A stretch of DNA of 64,000 nt, taken from positions 33,410 through 97,409 of the forward strand of contig JAAYPF010000019.1 of assembly GCA_012519925.1 (NCBI GenBank). The letters run 5' to 3'. The DNA is from Clostridiaceae bacterium. Its GTDB lineage: Bacteria; Bacillota; Clostridia; Acetivibrionales; Acetivibrionaceae. The notes under the pieces were generated by a model. It was not told the DNA's origin, ran no database searches, and was given only the letters and a program-made list of their open reading frames with translations. The translations under genes were made by a program, and so were the position numbers. Of this stretch, positions 25,985-35,757 are shown piece by piece; within the stretch, counting starts at the first letter, position 1; each line of letters starts with the position of its first letter.

Positions 25985-26875
25985 TTATATTTCCCTTACA
26001 ATAAGATATTCTGTGAGTTCCTTAAGAAAAGCAGCTTTTGTACCAAACTTTTGTAGGTTTGTTATTGCTTCTTCTGATGTCTTATTAAGCATTTGCTTTG
26101 ACTTTTCAAGCCCATAAAGGCTTACATATGTAGTTTTCTTATTTGAGGCATCACTGCCGACTTTTTTCCCTAATTTCTCAGTGCTTCCTTCTACATCCAG
26201 TATGTCATCCTTTATCTGGAAAGCCAATCCTAAGCCTTCAGCAAATTTTTCCAGACTTTGTGATTCCTCATCGGTAGCATTGCAGATAATTGCTGCGGAT
26301 ACTACCGGTGCTTTTATTAATGCTCCTGTCTTATATCTGTGTATATATTCAAGTGTCTCAATAGATATTTCCTTATTTTCTGATTCAGTATCAATAACCT
26401 GACCTCCAATCATACCTCTTATACCGGAGGATTTTGCTATATATGCCATTGCTTTAATTTTATTTTCTAGATTATTAGGTTTACTAGAGGTACTTTCAAG
26501 CATCACCTCAAAAGCCATGTTAAGAAGTCCGTCACCGGCTAAAATAGCGAGTGATTCACCAAACATTTTGTGATTTGTAAGTTTCCCCCTTCTATAATCA
26601 TCATTATCCATAGCAGGAAGATCATCATGTATTAATGAATAGGTATGAATCATTTCAATAGCACACGCATAAGGAAGGACTTCTTCTAAATCACCACCTA
26701 GCATATCACACACCGCAAGTGCAAGAGTAGGTCTAAGTCTTTTACCTCCAGCTAGGAGACTATAACGAATAGCAGTATATATAGATTTCTCCAACAAATC
26801 CTTCTCTTTTATGCTTTTATCCAAAAAATCGTTTACCATATCTGTATATCTATTTTGTTTTTCCATAAAGTCCAT
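25985..26875 (-). CDS. ispA: Farnesyl/geranylgeranyl diphosphate synthase
   Basis: Short-chain trans-prenyl transferase adding IPP units to allylic diphosphates. 296 aa, normal. Seen: GGKRLRPTL, the first Asp-rich motif in DDLPAMDND, KTGALIKAPV and the second Asp-rich motif DDILDVEG followed by GKKVGSDASNKKTTYV. ATG 26875 follows AGGGG by 8 nt. It lies 49 nt behind xseB in the conserved nusB-xseA-xseB-ispA order. Product chain length cannot be assigned with certainty; farnesyl is typical for this locus. Confidence 0.94.
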   Translation of the reverse strand: MDFMEKQNRYTDMVNDFLDKSIKEKDLLEKSIYTAIRYSLLAGGKRLRPTLALAVCDMLGGDLEEVLPYACAIEMIHTYSLIHDDLPAMDNDDYRRGKLTNHKMFGESLAILAGDGLLNMAFEVMLESTSSKPNNLENKIKAMAYIAKSSGIRGMIGGQVIDTESENKEISIETLEYIHRYKTGALIKAPVVSAAIICNATDEESQSLEKFAEGLGLAFQIKDDILDVEGSTEKLGKKVGSDASNKKTTYVSLYGLEKSKQMLNKTSEEAITNLQKFGTKAAFLKELTEYLIVREI

Positions 26876-26924
26876 TTAAATATCCCCTATCTTATTTTCT
26901 TTATTTTCAAACTGTAAAATTGCT

Positions 26925-27158
26925 TTATTTGTCCTCATTGAAAGGTTTTTCAATTACTTCGCCCTTCTCATTTTCCACTAATATAGTTATTTTTTTCTCT
27001 ATTTCATCTAACATCTTACTTAAATCTTTTGAAAGTGTAACACCTTTTTGAAAAATCTCTATAGACTCATCTAGTGACATCTCGCCATGTTCTAACTTCT
27101 CAACTATTTCTTCAAGTTCACTAAGTGACTTTTCAAAGTTCTTTTTTTCTTTAGCCAT
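26925..27158 (-). CDS. xseB: Exodeoxyribonuclease VII small subunit
   Basis: 77 aa, a helical hairpin typical of XseB (FEKSLSELEEIVEKLEHGEMSLDESIEIFQKG). It binds XseA to form exonuclease VII, which degrades single-stranded DNA to oligonucleotides. The start lies 2 nt after the xseA stop, so expression is coupled. Normal length; no anomalies. Confidence 0.95.
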   Translation of the reverse strand: MAKEKKNFEKSLSELEEIVEKLEHGEMSLDESIEIFQKGVTLSKDLSKMLDEIEKKITILVENEKGEVIEKPFNEDK

Positions 27159-27160
27159 AA

Positions 27161-28393
27161 TTAACTCCTGCCCTTCACTCTATTTACTGTACAATATAAG
27201 TCACCGTCGGCTAGGTTAACTTTTAATTGCTCTCCTACCGCCACATCCTTCACAGATTTGACAATATTCTCGTCATCTGCTAATTTAACAATACTATACC
27301 CCCGTGATAATATAGTTAAAGGACTTAGGGCATCGAGCTTTCCTATAAGAAACTTAAGCTTTGCCTCGGCTCTCTCCTGTCTCATAAGAAAGGCTTTTCT
27401 CATATCCTTACATAGGGTATCTAGTTTCATTCTCTCTTGATATACCCTGTCATAAGGCTGCCTGAAAACAGCAGAGTTTTTAAGTTCTTCAAGTCTCTTA
27501 CGTTTAATTTTTGCATTTCTTAAAACTGAACTTCTAAGCCTTATATCCAGCTCAATTAGCCTATTAATAAGTTGTTGCTTCTCTGGCATCACAATCTCAG
27601 CAGCCGCCGAAGGAGTAGGAGCACGCACGTCTGCAGTAAAATCACATATTGTATAGTCTGTCTCATGACCAACTGCTGATATTATCGGAATCTCGGACTT
27701 AAATATACTCCTTGCAACAATTTCCTCATTAAAAGGCCAAAGCTCTTCTAAAGACCCTCCTCCCCTAGCAATTATAATAACGTCAACACACTTTAATTGG
27801 TTAAGAGTATCAATAGCCTTGCTTATTTCGTTAGCTGCACCTAATCCTTGAACTTTAACAGGAAACACTTTTATACTAGCGTTATGAAATCTCCTGTCAA
27901 GTACATTTATGATATCGCGAATAACCGATCCCGTTGATGATGTTACCACTCCAATTGAATTAGGCAAAAAAGGTATTCCTTTTTTATAACAGCTTTCAAA
28001 AAGTCCTTCATTAGAGAGTTTTTGTTTTAATTGTTCAAAGGCAATATGAAGATTACCAACACCGTCATTTATCATTTCCTCAGCATAAAGCTGGTACTGC
28101 CCATCTCTTTCATATATAGAAATATATCCTTTTATTATAACCTTCATTCCATTTTCGGGCAAAAACTTTAAGTATGAATTATGCGATCTGAACATAACAC
28201 ACTTAATAAGACTGTTTTCGTCCTTAAGTGTAAAATACATATGCCCTGAAGAATGATTTTTGAAATTGGAAATTTCACCTCTAATCCAGAGGTTTGATAG
28301 TATCATATCCTTTGAAATAAGTCCTTTAATGTATCCATTTATCGTAGATACAGTCAATATATTTTCAAAAGCACCAGTCAAAGCTTCTCTCAT
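27161..28393 (-). CDS. xseA: Exodeoxyribonuclease VII large subunit
   Basis: Catalytic subunit of exonuclease VII. N-terminal OB-fold DNA-binding domain (about 10-105, LWIRGEISNFKNHSSGHMYFTLKD), then the catalytic domain with GVVTSSTGSVIRDI, RGGGSLEELWPFNEE, SAVGHETDYTI and DVRAPTPSAAAE, then a coiled coil. ATG 28393 with AGGTGAGG is preferred over the ORF-track 28426, which lacks an RBS. That gives 410 aa, within the usual range. Coupled to xseB. Confidence 0.95.
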   Translation of the reverse strand: MREALTGAFENILTVSTINGYIKGLISKDMILSNLWIRGEISNFKNHSSGHMYFTLKDENSLIKCVMFRSHNSYLKFLPENGMKVIIKGYISIYERDGQYQLYAEEMINDGVGNLHIAFEQLKQKLSNEGLFESCYKKGIPFLPNSIGVVTSSTGSVIRDIINVLDRRFHNASIKVFPVKVQGLGAANEISKAIDTLNQLKCVDVIIIARGGGSLEELWPFNEEIVARSIFKSEIPIISAVGHETDYTICDFTADVRAPTPSAAAEIVMPEKQQLINRLIELDIRLRSSVLRNAKIKRKRLEELKNSAVFRQPYDRVYQERMKLDTLCKDMRKAFLMRQERAEAKLKFLIGKLDALSPLTILSRGYSIVKLADDENIVKSVKDVAVGEQLKVNLADGDLYCTVNRVKGRS

Positions 28394-28544
28394 TTCCTCA
28401 CCTAAAACTATTAATAAATTTCCCATCCGAAAGCTCTTAAGCTTTCATAACGGAGTTTGTGACTTAATTATTGAATAGGTTCTTTTTTGAAATGTTCTCA
28501 ACACTTTAATTGCAGTAAGTATCTTTCTTACGATTTTCATTACA

Positions 28545-28573
28545 ACAACCCACCTTGAAAAAAGGTGGGTTGT
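28545..28573. other. Strong hairpin between nusB and xseA
   Basis: ACAACCCACCTT and AAGGTGGGTTGT form a perfect 12-bp stem with a GAAAA loop. Neither strand has a U-tract after it, so it is not a normal terminator. It could be a processing, pausing or mRNA-stability element in the nusB-xseA transcript. Confidence 0.6.
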
Positions 28574-28589
28574 ACAATTCAAAAAACTC

Positions 28590-29015
28590 TTACGTTTTTT
28601 CTGCCTCAGTAGGTAATACTCTTACTTTTGAAACTTTACCTAATATACCATTAATAAAAGAACTACTTTCTTCACCGCTGTAACTTTTGGCCAATTCAAC
28701 AGCTTCATTTATAGATACGTTAAGCGGAATATCCCTTCTATAACACATCTCATATATACTAAGCCTTAAAATAGATAAATCAACCTTTGAAATTCTAGAA
28801 AGTTTCCATCCCTTTGAATACATTTCAATGTTTTTATCAATCTGTTCTACATTTTTGTATACGCCTTCCACAACATCAACAATATATTTTGTGTCATTTT
28901 CAGTAAGAGTCTCTTCTTCAAGGGTCTGCCTTATCTGCTCTTCCCTAGAATCCTTCTGGATCTCTAGTTGGTATACGAGTTTCATTGCAATTTCCCTGGC
29001 TGCCCTTCTTCCCAT
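28590..29015 (-). CDS. nusB: Transcription antitermination factor NusB
   Basis: Small all-helical RNA-binding protein that with NusE binds boxA for rRNA antitermination. 141 aa, normal. Seen: RRAAREIAMKLVYQLEI at the N-terminus and LNVSINEAVELAKSYSGEESSSFINGILGKV at the C-terminus. ATG 29015 follows TAGGAGGT. It stands 29 nt behind the DUF2273 gene, with a 197-nt hairpin-containing gap to xseA. Confidence 0.96.
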   Translation of the reverse strand: MGRRAAREIAMKLVYQLEIQKDSREEQIRQTLEEETLTENDTKYIVDVVEGVYKNVEQIDKNIEMYSKGWKLSRISKVDLSILRLSIYEMCYRRDIPLNVSINEAVELAKSYSGEESSSFINGILGKVSKVRVLPTEAEKT

Positions 29016-29044
29016 TAACCTTGTACCTCCTAAATTAATCTCAT

Positions 29045-29275
29045 TTATCTATATGTACCTGGTGGTAATATTCTATCCAACAAATTTCTTAAATAGTCCT
29101 TGTCTTTTGAAATCTTTTTTCCAATATAATAACCTATTAATACACATAATGCAATAAATATCGTCTGAAAAAAGCCTGCAACAAGTGTACATATTGCAAA
29201 TAACAAACCAAATAAAGCACCGTTTATTTCACCAAAATGTGTTTTATAAAAATTGATTAACTTTTCCAAACTCAT
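29045..29275 (-). CDS. DUF2273 small membrane protein
   Basis: 76 aa with two closely spaced membrane segments (about 18-52) and the C-terminal LRNLLDRILPPGTYR. DUF2273 proteins are found with amaP and Asp23 genes; a role in anchoring or envelope stress is inferred from that association. ATG 29275 follows AGGAGAG. It is 11 nt behind amaP and 29 nt before nusB. Confidence 0.88.
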   Translation of the reverse strand: MSLEKLINFYKTHFGEINGALFGLLFAICTLVAGFFQTIFIALCVLIGYYIGKKISKDKDYLRNLLDRILPPGTYR

Positions 29276-29286
29276 AATATGCTCTC

Positions 29287-29835
29287 CTATTCAACTCTAG
29301 ATTTGTATCCCGTATATACATTTTCAACGGATATTTTCACATCGGTAACATTAATACCAGAAGTTTCTTCAACTGCCTTTTTCACCTTGCTTTGAAGCTC
29401 CTCCGATAGAGTTGGAATATGAATATCGGCTAAAACAACCGCCTTTATATATATAGAAACATCTTCTCCAAATTTACTAACATAAGCCTTTGTTTCCTTT
29501 ATGCCATTAAGCTTCTTTGATGCCGACAAAGCTATATTTTCGATAGTATTTAAAGAGATTCTGATTTCTCCAATATTATTGGGTTTACAAATAGATTTTT
29601 TTTCTCGTTCACTTCTAACCCCTGAAAACAAAAATATTATACTCAGTGTAAAGAAAATCAATTCAACTATAAACATAAGAATATTTGAAGCTTTGTTCGG
29701 TAATACATTATCAATAATGTGCTTTGTTGTGCTTTCAAATATTCCATGGTTCAGAGTCATAGCCATTAACATCACAGACACTACTGTCAAACAAAAAGCA
29801 TAAATTGCCAAAATAGTTCTAAAGATAATATTCAT
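29287..29835 (-). CDS. amaP: Alkaline-shock membrane anchor protein AmaP
   Basis: 182 aa. Two membrane segments (about 4-26 and 50-72) precede an Asp23-like cytoplasmic domain (about 85-180, IYIKAVVLADIHIP ... VKKAVEETSGINVTDVKISVENV). In Staphylococcus AmaP tethers Asp23 to the membrane. The Asp23 gene, usually next door, is about 4 kb away on the same strand, separated by an oppositely oriented SLH gene. Confidence 0.88.
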   Translation of the reverse strand: MNIIFRTILAIYAFCLTVVSVMLMAMTLNHGIFESTTKHIIDNVLPNKASNILMFIVELIFFTLSIIFLFSGVRSEREKKSICKPNNIGEIRISLNTIENIALSASKKLNGIKETKAYVSKFGEDVSIYIKAVVLADIHIPTLSEELQSKVKKAVEETSGINVTDVKISVENVYTGYKSRVE

Positions 29836-30335
29836 AAGTCACCTCTTCACACTTTTCTTTTGTAATCAAAAAACCCTAATACTACAATTGTTTATTAAAA
29901 CCCAAACTTTTATACTTCCTTTTTGAATATGTATTAAAAATGTTAACTTATATAAATTTCTTCTATACTTCAACTATATTATATTTTATTTTTGGGAAAA
30001 AATAAACCCTATTGACAAAAGTATTATAGGAATTGTTTTTGAAGTACTTTATAAATCTTATTCTCCTCTAAAACATGAATCGCGAACCCAATAATTAAGG
30101 CTAATTCTGTCATTAGAGAAATAAATATTAATATTAAAAATAACCAAACCTCTATATTCTACCGGAACCATAGCATCAGTTTACATATTTATGGTAATGT
30201 ATGATATTATCATAACCCAACTTTTGTTACAACTCAATATTCTTTACTAAAAACACTCATATTTATTAACTGTTAATATTTATAACAAAATGGCCGATAA
30301 ATAAATATAATCAGCAAAAAAGGAAGGAGATAGCT
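29836..30335. other. Divergent intergenic region amaP / FN3-SLH gene
   Basis: 500 AT-rich bases without an ORF, holding both promoters. On the minus strand TTGAAG and TATAAG are spaced 15 nt, a weak candidate for amaP. On the plus strand TTTACA precedes TATGAT-like sequence at about 30180-30210. No riboswitch, repeat or RNA gene is recognised. Confidence 0.4.
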
Positions 30336-33300
30336 ATGAAAAAAACAAATCTTAACATTCTACCATTCTTAGCAATTTGCTTTTCTGTATTTTTTCTCAT
30401 TTTACTCTTTACTACATTTAATCCAACCATATTATCGGCTTCCACTTTGACTGCTGAACGTGCCGATTACCATTCAGATACTCAGATTAATCTTAGATGG
30501 GTAATGACAGCTAATGCAGTGGAATACGAAATCTTTAGAAATGGAATTTCTATTGATATCATTAATGACGTAGACTTAGAAAGAAATTATCATGTTTATA
30601 TTGATACAAACTTAGTGCCTTCAACAACTTATCAATATTATATTGAAGCAAGAGATAGAAACAGCACAATAATATACACTTACCCCCTAGTTTCTATAGA
30701 TACAAGCCAAATAAAAAAACCTTCAATTGTAGCAGCATATCTTGACATTAACAGCAATGAAGTTTTTATCTCATGGAAAAACGAGTCCCTTGCAAGTACT
30801 AAAGCCCTTGTTTATAACCGTACAACATCCCTAGTAGTTGCACAAACAGCATTTGACGAATCATCAATATCCTTTAGTGACACTGCCCTAAATCTAGGTA
30901 CATCAAATGACTATTATTTAGTCCTAGAAGATGTGAACGGTAACCAATCTTTACCTTCAGAAAATATAAAAATTACTCCTATAGATCTACCTGAAATTCA
31001 TGCTTCAATCAAGTCTGGCGTTACAACAATAACTTGGAATAGAGTCCCCCATTTAAATGAATATGTACTTGAAAGATCAGAATATACCGATGACCAATGG
31101 CTAGAATGGAAAGTTATAAAAAGCAATTTGCGAGAAAACACTTTAAAAGTAACTGACCAAACAGGTAGCATTATTCAATTTAGATATAGGTTAAGAATAG
31201 ACACCGATAAATATAAAGGAGTTAGCAATATCTCAAACCCAATAAAGGTTTTGTCCCCTCCGACAGAATTAAATGTTCTATACCTTGAATCAGGAAAAAT
31301 CGAACTGAGCTGGTCGAATCCTGAAAATCCTGATTATACAATAAGAATTGAAAGGCGAAGCAATTCTGAACGATATATAACTATTGCTACTGTCGATAAA
31401 AATATAAATTCATATATAGACACCTATCAAATTAAAGATAACACTAGTTATAGCTACAGAATAACCGCTATTGATCCTTATGGAAATACTGCCTATTCGG
31501 AAATATCAGCATATTCGGGCATACCATTGTCTCCAAGAAACCTATCTGTCTATATTTATGAAAATAAAGTTGAATTAATCTGGGAAGATACTTCAAATAA
31601 CGAAAGCGGTTTTATAGTCGAAAGAAGGATTAATTTCGGTGATTATGTCGAAATTGCAGATCTCAACGAAAATACATGTTCTTATATTGATCATAATAGA
31701 TCTTATCTATCAAATTCAGATACATGTACATATAGAGTAATTTCATATAATGCCTCTGGCAAATCAAGAAATTATACAAATGATGTTATTGTATTGCCCT
31801 ATAGCCAAATACCTAACAACTTATATCCCCTAATCACAAACATTTCATCAACATCCTCCGGTCAAGTCGAATTAACTTGGATTTCCTCAACTTATCAAAC
31901 AATCATCGAAAGGAAAGAACCCTCTAAATCTAACTGGGAAATTATAGAAGCATTAGACCCTGGTATTTCTGAATTTACTGACGATAAATTACTTTCTAAT
32001 ACCGAATACAACTATAGAATAAGCTTCTTGCTAGATGATAATGTTTACCTTAGTAGTTCTTCTACTACGTTCACCTCAATCACTACAAATTCTAACTTGC
32101 CAAAAAACATCAAGATCAGCAGCGAAAATAGAAATACTATAAAAATATCTTGGAGTGTTTTAGAAAACTCATCAGACATTGTAATAATTGAAAGAAAAAC
32201 TGTTTTAGGTACATTTATTCAAGTTGATGAAGTAAAACATCCAAAAAATGTGTGGTATGATTACAATTCCAATTCAATAAATAACACATATAGAATAAAA
32301 ATCAGAAACGGCACAAACGAATCTATTTACTCACACGAATTATCTATTGATGATACAACTTTTTTTGATGATAGTCAAAAAAGCTTGTCCTTCGAACAAT
32401 TATCAAATTCGGAGATCCTCTTAAAATGGTCAGATAATTCAAATCGTAAATCAGGATATTATGTAGAAGTCAAAAAGGATAACTCATGGCAAAAACTTGC
32501 AGTATTAGAGTCCAATTCCACCTCATATAGAGTAAAAGGATTACTCTTAAATACTGAATACATTTTTAGAGTTTCGGCTTTTGATGAAAGATATAACATC
32601 GTGGAATCAAGCAATGAAATTAAAGCTACACTTACAAACTCAACACCATCATTAATTGATCCAGAAATTTCAACCCTTACAAATAAAATCGAAAATATAG
32701 AAGTAAGAATACTAACTTCAAACCATTTAGTGATTAAGTGGCCTAAAGCCACAAATAATGATATCGATTTTTATTTGATCTTGCAAGAAAATGCTCGTAA
32801 GGAGTTTGTTGAGATAGGTAAAGTCAAAAACGAAGAAAGATTCCTGATAAAACATTTGAATCCTAATACAATATATAGATTTAAAATTGTAGGCTATAAA
32901 GACAACTTTGAAATTTCATCTTCTGATATTGTAAGTGTATCAACCTTAAGAAAAGTAACTTTTGACGATATATACAATGTACCTTGGGCGCAAGAGGCAA
33001 TTGAAGCCTTAGCTAGCTGTAATATTATTAAAGGCAAATCCATATCATCAAATTTGTATGCACCTAATGATAATATAACCCGTGCCGAATTTGTGAATCT
33101 ACTTATTAAGTCTATGGATATTAAACAAACACCTTATGGAAGCTATAGTGATGTACAACCACAACATTGGTACTATGAAAGTGTTATGATAGCTACAAAT
33201 ATTGGACTTGTATCAGCTACTGAAAACAACTTTTTCAAACCAAATGAAGCTATTAACAGAGAAGAAATAGCTGTTTTAACCTCAAAAGCACTTAAACTTA

Positions 33301-33521
33301 TTGGAATTGCACCCGCTAATTATGATACCTCAATATTAAATAGCTTTAACGATAAAAATATAATAAGCAGCAATGCTCTAGATTCATTTGCCCTACTTTA
33401 CAACGAAGGCATTATAAATGGTGTAAGTAGTAGCCAAATGGCTCCAAACAACCTCACTACAAGAGCTGAAGTTGCTGTGATTATATGTAAACTTCTCGAA
33501 AAAATATGGCTAGCCATTTAG
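30336..33521 (+). CDS. Fibronectin type III repeat S-layer-anchored surface protein
   Basis: 1061 aa. A signal peptide (1-36) is followed by about eight to nine fibronectin-III-like modules of about 90 aa (recurring LSWSNPE/TSYSYRITAID patterns) and three C-terminal SLH repeats from about 880 (NITRAEFVNLLIKSM, AINREEIAVLTSKAL, LTTRAEVAVIICKLL) for binding secondary wall polymer. No catalytic domain is seen, so it may be adhesive or a spacer. ATG 30336 follows AAGGAGA. A single gene with its own terminator, inserted between amaP and the Asp23 gene on the opposite strand. Confidence 0.9.
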   Translation: MKKTNLNILPFLAICFSVFFLILLFTTFNPTILSASTLTAERADYHSDTQINLRWVMTANAVEYEIFRNGISIDIINDVDLERNYHVYIDTNLVPSTTYQYYIEARDRNSTIIYTYPLVSIDTSQIKKPSIVAAYLDINSNEVFISWKNESLASTKALVYNRTTSLVVAQTAFDESSISFSDTALNLGTSNDYYLVLEDVNGNQSLPSENIKITPIDLPEIHASIKSGVTTITWNRVPHLNEYVLERSEYTDDQWLEWKVIKSNLRENTLKVTDQTGSIIQFRYRLRIDTDKYKGVSNISNPIKVLSPPTELNVLYLESGKIELSWSNPENPDYTIRIERRSNSERYITIATVDKNINSYIDTYQIKDNTSYSYRITAIDPYGNTAYSEISAYSGIPLSPRNLSVYIYENKVELIWEDTSNNESGFIVERRINFGDYVEIADLNENTCSYIDHNRSYLSNSDTCTYRVISYNASGKSRNYTNDVIVLPYSQIPNNLYPLITNISSTSSGQVELTWISSTYQTIIERKEPSKSNWEIIEALDPGISEFTDDKLLSNTEYNYRISFLLDDNVYLSSSSTTFTSITTNSNLPKNIKISSENRNTIKISWSVLENSSDIVIIERKTVLGTFIQVDEVKHPKNVWYDYNSNSINNTYRIKIRNGTNESIYSHELSIDDTTFFDDSQKSLSFEQLSNSEILLKWSDNSNRKSGYYVEVKKDNSWQKLAVLESNSTSYRVKGLLLNTEYIFRVSAFDERYNIVESSNEIKATLTNSTPSLIDPEISTLTNKIENIEVRILTSNHLVIKWPKATNNDIDFYLILQENARKEFVEIGKVKNEERFLIKHLNPNTIYRFKIVGYKDNFEISSSDIVSVSTLRKVTFDDIYNVPWAQEAIEALASCNIIKGKSISSNLYAPNDNITRAEFVNLLIKSMDIKQTPYGSYSDVQPQHWYYESVMIATNIGLVSATENNFFKPNEAINREEIAVLTSKALKLIGIAPANYDTSILNSFNDKNIISSNALDSFALLYNEGIINGVSSSQMAPNNLTTRAEVAVIICKLLEKIWLAI

Positions 33522-33644
33522 ATTCATTTAACTTGCAACTTAGTTTTGAATTTCCTTTTAAGCAACTCCAACAACACCTAAACAAGCAAACTGACCATAA
33601 ATATGCTTTTTTCATATGAATGCTTTTTAATTATTTAATTTTAA

Positions 33645-33685
33645 TAGATGAAATTTCTCGGTTATAAACTGAGAAATTTTATCTA
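33645..33685 (+). terminator. Terminator after the FN3-SLH gene
   Basis: TAGATGAAATTTCTC pairs with GAGAAATTTTATCTA (15 bp with one G-U). The U-tract is weak, but placement is right for the end of the surface-protein gene. Confidence 0.7.
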
Positions 33686-33704
33686 TTAACAAATCAGCAC
33701 CCTA

Positions 33705-33751
33705 CAAAAAACTCCACTTTCTGTTTTGGTCTTAGCCCTTCAAAAAGTGGA
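33705..33751 (-). terminator. Terminator after the Asp23 gene
   Basis: On the minus strand TCCACTTT pairs with AAAGTGGA and is followed by GTTTTTTG. It is about 50 nt beyond the Asp23 stop. Confidence 0.8.
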
Positions 33752-33803
33752 AGACTAATAATTTTATACAAAATTATCCAGAATTATTTTTATATATAAT
33801 ACT

Positions 33804-34208
33804 TCATTTCACCCTCGAAGTATCATCAGCAATCTCTCGTTTAGTATCTTTCTCTATATTCACACCTTGAACATGAATATTTATCTCAATCACATCAAGT
33901 CCGGTCATTGTCTCCACAGCGTTTTTAACTTTCTCCTGTATATCCCAGGAAACATCCGGAATCCTGCACCCATATTCAACTATAATATATAAATCTATGG
34001 CCGCCTCTTTTTCTCCAACCTCAACTTTTACTCCCTTTGATAAATTCTTACGTCCAAGGATTTCTGCAATTCCGCCGGCAATTCCACCACTCATTCCTGC
34101 AACACCGGGGACATCCATAGCAGCAACTCCCGCAATTATGGCAACTACTTCTTCAGATATTTTAACGTTTCCAATCTCTATGTTATTCCCTTGGACATTT
34201 TCTTCCAT
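33804..34208 (-). CDS. Asp23/Gls24 family envelope stress protein
   Basis: 134 aa from ATG 34208, which has AGGAGGAAATC upstream; the ORF-track start adds seven residues without an RBS. The Asp23 fold is seen in ISEEVVAIIAGVAAMDVPGVAG, EAAIDLYIIVEYGCRIPDV and ETMTGLDVIEINIHVQGV. The family associates with the membrane through AmaP and affects envelope homeostasis. It lies 138 nt behind spoIIIAH, with a terminator after it. Confidence 0.93.
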   Translation of the reverse strand: MEENVQGNNIEIGNVKISEEVVAIIAGVAAMDVPGVAGMSGGIAGGIAEILGRKNLSKGVKVEVGEKEAAIDLYIIVEYGCRIPDVSWDIQEKVKNAVETMTGLDVIEINIHVQGVNIEKDTKREIADDTSRVK

Positions 34209-34346
34209 CGGATTTCCTCCTCGCTGCATCTTATAAAGCTTGATACACAGATATTATACCATTACAAGTAATTGATATCAACAAATTATGTATATTGACT
34301 ACAACATCTTTTGCTATATCATTGTACTATTTATGAAACATGTTTG

Positions 34347-34964
34347 TCAAAAAGTTGGTCTTACATAAACATTACTTATTTCAGTATTTGCCTGCCTCGA
34401 TGCAATATCTGCAATCTGTGTTGCTTCAATATCAGATAAGGTTTGTGCTTTTACAACTATGTCAAGACTTCCATCGTCAGCAATAAAAACCACTACATCA
34501 CTATATCCTTTTTCTTTAATCAGTGTTTCTATAGCCATCTCTTTTTCAGACTTATCAATTAATGCTAAAATTTTCTCATTAGCTTGGGATTTAAGCTCTT
34601 TGCTTGCATTAGGATCCTTCGAAATATTTTCAAGCTCATCTTTATTCTTACCTCTTGTCTTATCCTTATCCATCTTTGCCTGTGCGAAAAATTCATTAGC
34701 CTGTTTTGAGGCCTGAACAGTCTTATTCTTATCATCTTTTTTATTATCTTTCTTGTCGGAATCTTCAGTTTTCTCTGCAACCTCACCGTCAAACAAAGCA
34801 CTGTTATCTACATAAACTGCTTCACCAAGTCTCGGAACATCACTATCTGCTATTTCACTTACTAATATACTGCTTTTTTTGTAGCTGTATTGTAAATACC
34901 CTGCTATGACTATCATAAGAACTAGTGACAAAACTACAATTTGCTTTCTTTTAAAAACCATCAT
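34347..34964 (-). CDS. spoIIIAH: Stage III sporulation protein AH
   Basis: Mother-cell membrane protein that binds forespore SpoIIQ across the intermembrane space to form the A-Q feeding channel. One N-terminal span (about 8-27), a charged low-complexity linker (KKDNKKDDKNKT) and a C-terminal ring-building domain (LIDKSEKEMAIETLIKEKGYSDVVVFI ... ANTEISNVYVRPTF). 205 aa. ATG 34964 behind GGGGGA is chosen over the adjacent TTG. Last gene of the spoIIIA operon. Confidence 0.94.
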   Translation of the reverse strand: MMVFKRKQIVVLSLVLMIVIAGYLQYSYKKSSILVSEIADSDVPRLGEAVYVDNSALFDGEVAEKTEDSDKKDNKKDDKNKTVQASKQANEFFAQAKMDKDKTRGKNKDELENISKDPNASKELKSQANEKILALIDKSEKEMAIETLIKEKGYSDVVVFIADDGSLDIVVKAQTLSDIEATQIADIASRQANTEISNVYVRPTF

Positions 34965-35054
34965 CAAAAATCCCCCTTAATTTTTTCAGTTTTTTATAAT
35001 ATATATTGCAAATTTGTCTTATTTATATCTATTTTTCTAAATTTTGTTCAACTT

Positions 35055-35687
35055 TCACCCTCCCTTTCTTTCAAAAACCTGAATTTTATGTATAGGTATA
35101 TTAAGAAGAACTTTTACTGCATTAACTAAAGACTCTTTTACCAGTGTGTCACTAGCACCATCGGCTACTACCACCACCCCTTTAACCTCCGGCATAAGTT
35201 CTTTAAGAATTATTGGCTTTTGTACGCCGTTCCCGCTATCTTCATAAGCAATCTGACTTTCATAGGAACTTTGATCAATTTTTCTTGTTCCCCCATTGCT
35301 GTCCTTTTCATCCGTCAGTTCATCATTTTTCTTTATATCCGAATAAGGAACAATTTCTCTACCCGAGGAGTAGGTTACCAATACATCAACTTTTCCTGCC
35401 CCATTTATTTGTGAAAGTATATGCTCTATATTTTTCTCTATTTCAGTCCTTTCAGTATTTACACCTACTACAGAAACGTCTTTCACATCCTCAACCGTTT
35501 TGTTGTCAACACTCTTTCCGGTATTATCATTTTTGGGCTTATCCTTTTCCCCAAAGAGTGTACTACCGGCAATAATGATAATAACGCCGATAATTATTAG
35601 AATTATTAGGTTTTCACCCATTTTATTGTTCTTTTCACTCTTAAGCAGCTTTTTAAAATATTCCATTAGTTTTTTGATCTTATCCAT
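35055..35687 (-). CDS. spoIIIAG: Stage III sporulation protein AG
   Basis: Forms the large ring of the A-Q channel in the mother-cell membrane. 210 aa: one span (about 25-45, LIILIIIGVIIIIAGSTLF), a linker, and a ring-building domain with ISQINGAGKVDVLVTYSSGREIV and KGVVVVADGASDTLVK. ATG 35687 directly follows GGGGGAGG; the ORF-track TTG 35702 lies inside that RBS. 67 nt after spoIIIAF and about 90 nt before spoIIIAH. Confidence 0.94.
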   Translation of the reverse strand: MDKIKKLMEYFKKLLKSEKNNKMGENLIILIIIGVIIIIAGSTLFGEKDKPKNDNTGKSVDNKTVEDVKDVSVVGVNTERTEIEKNIEHILSQINGAGKVDVLVTYSSGREIVPYSDIKKNDELTDEKDSNGGTRKIDQSSYESQIAYEDSGNGVQKPIILKELMPEVKGVVVVADGASDTLVKESLVNAVKVLLNIPIHKIQVFERKGG

Positions 35688-35757
35688 TTTATCCTCCCCC
35701 AATTTTTCTAAGGTGATTTTAAAAACCCCAGTCTTTACTTGAAAAGGTAGTATTAAA

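Noticed and set aside
35213-35575. 120-aa plus-strand ORF inside spoIIIAG
   Set aside because: Shadow frame of spoIIIAG; composition and lack of RBS argue against coding.
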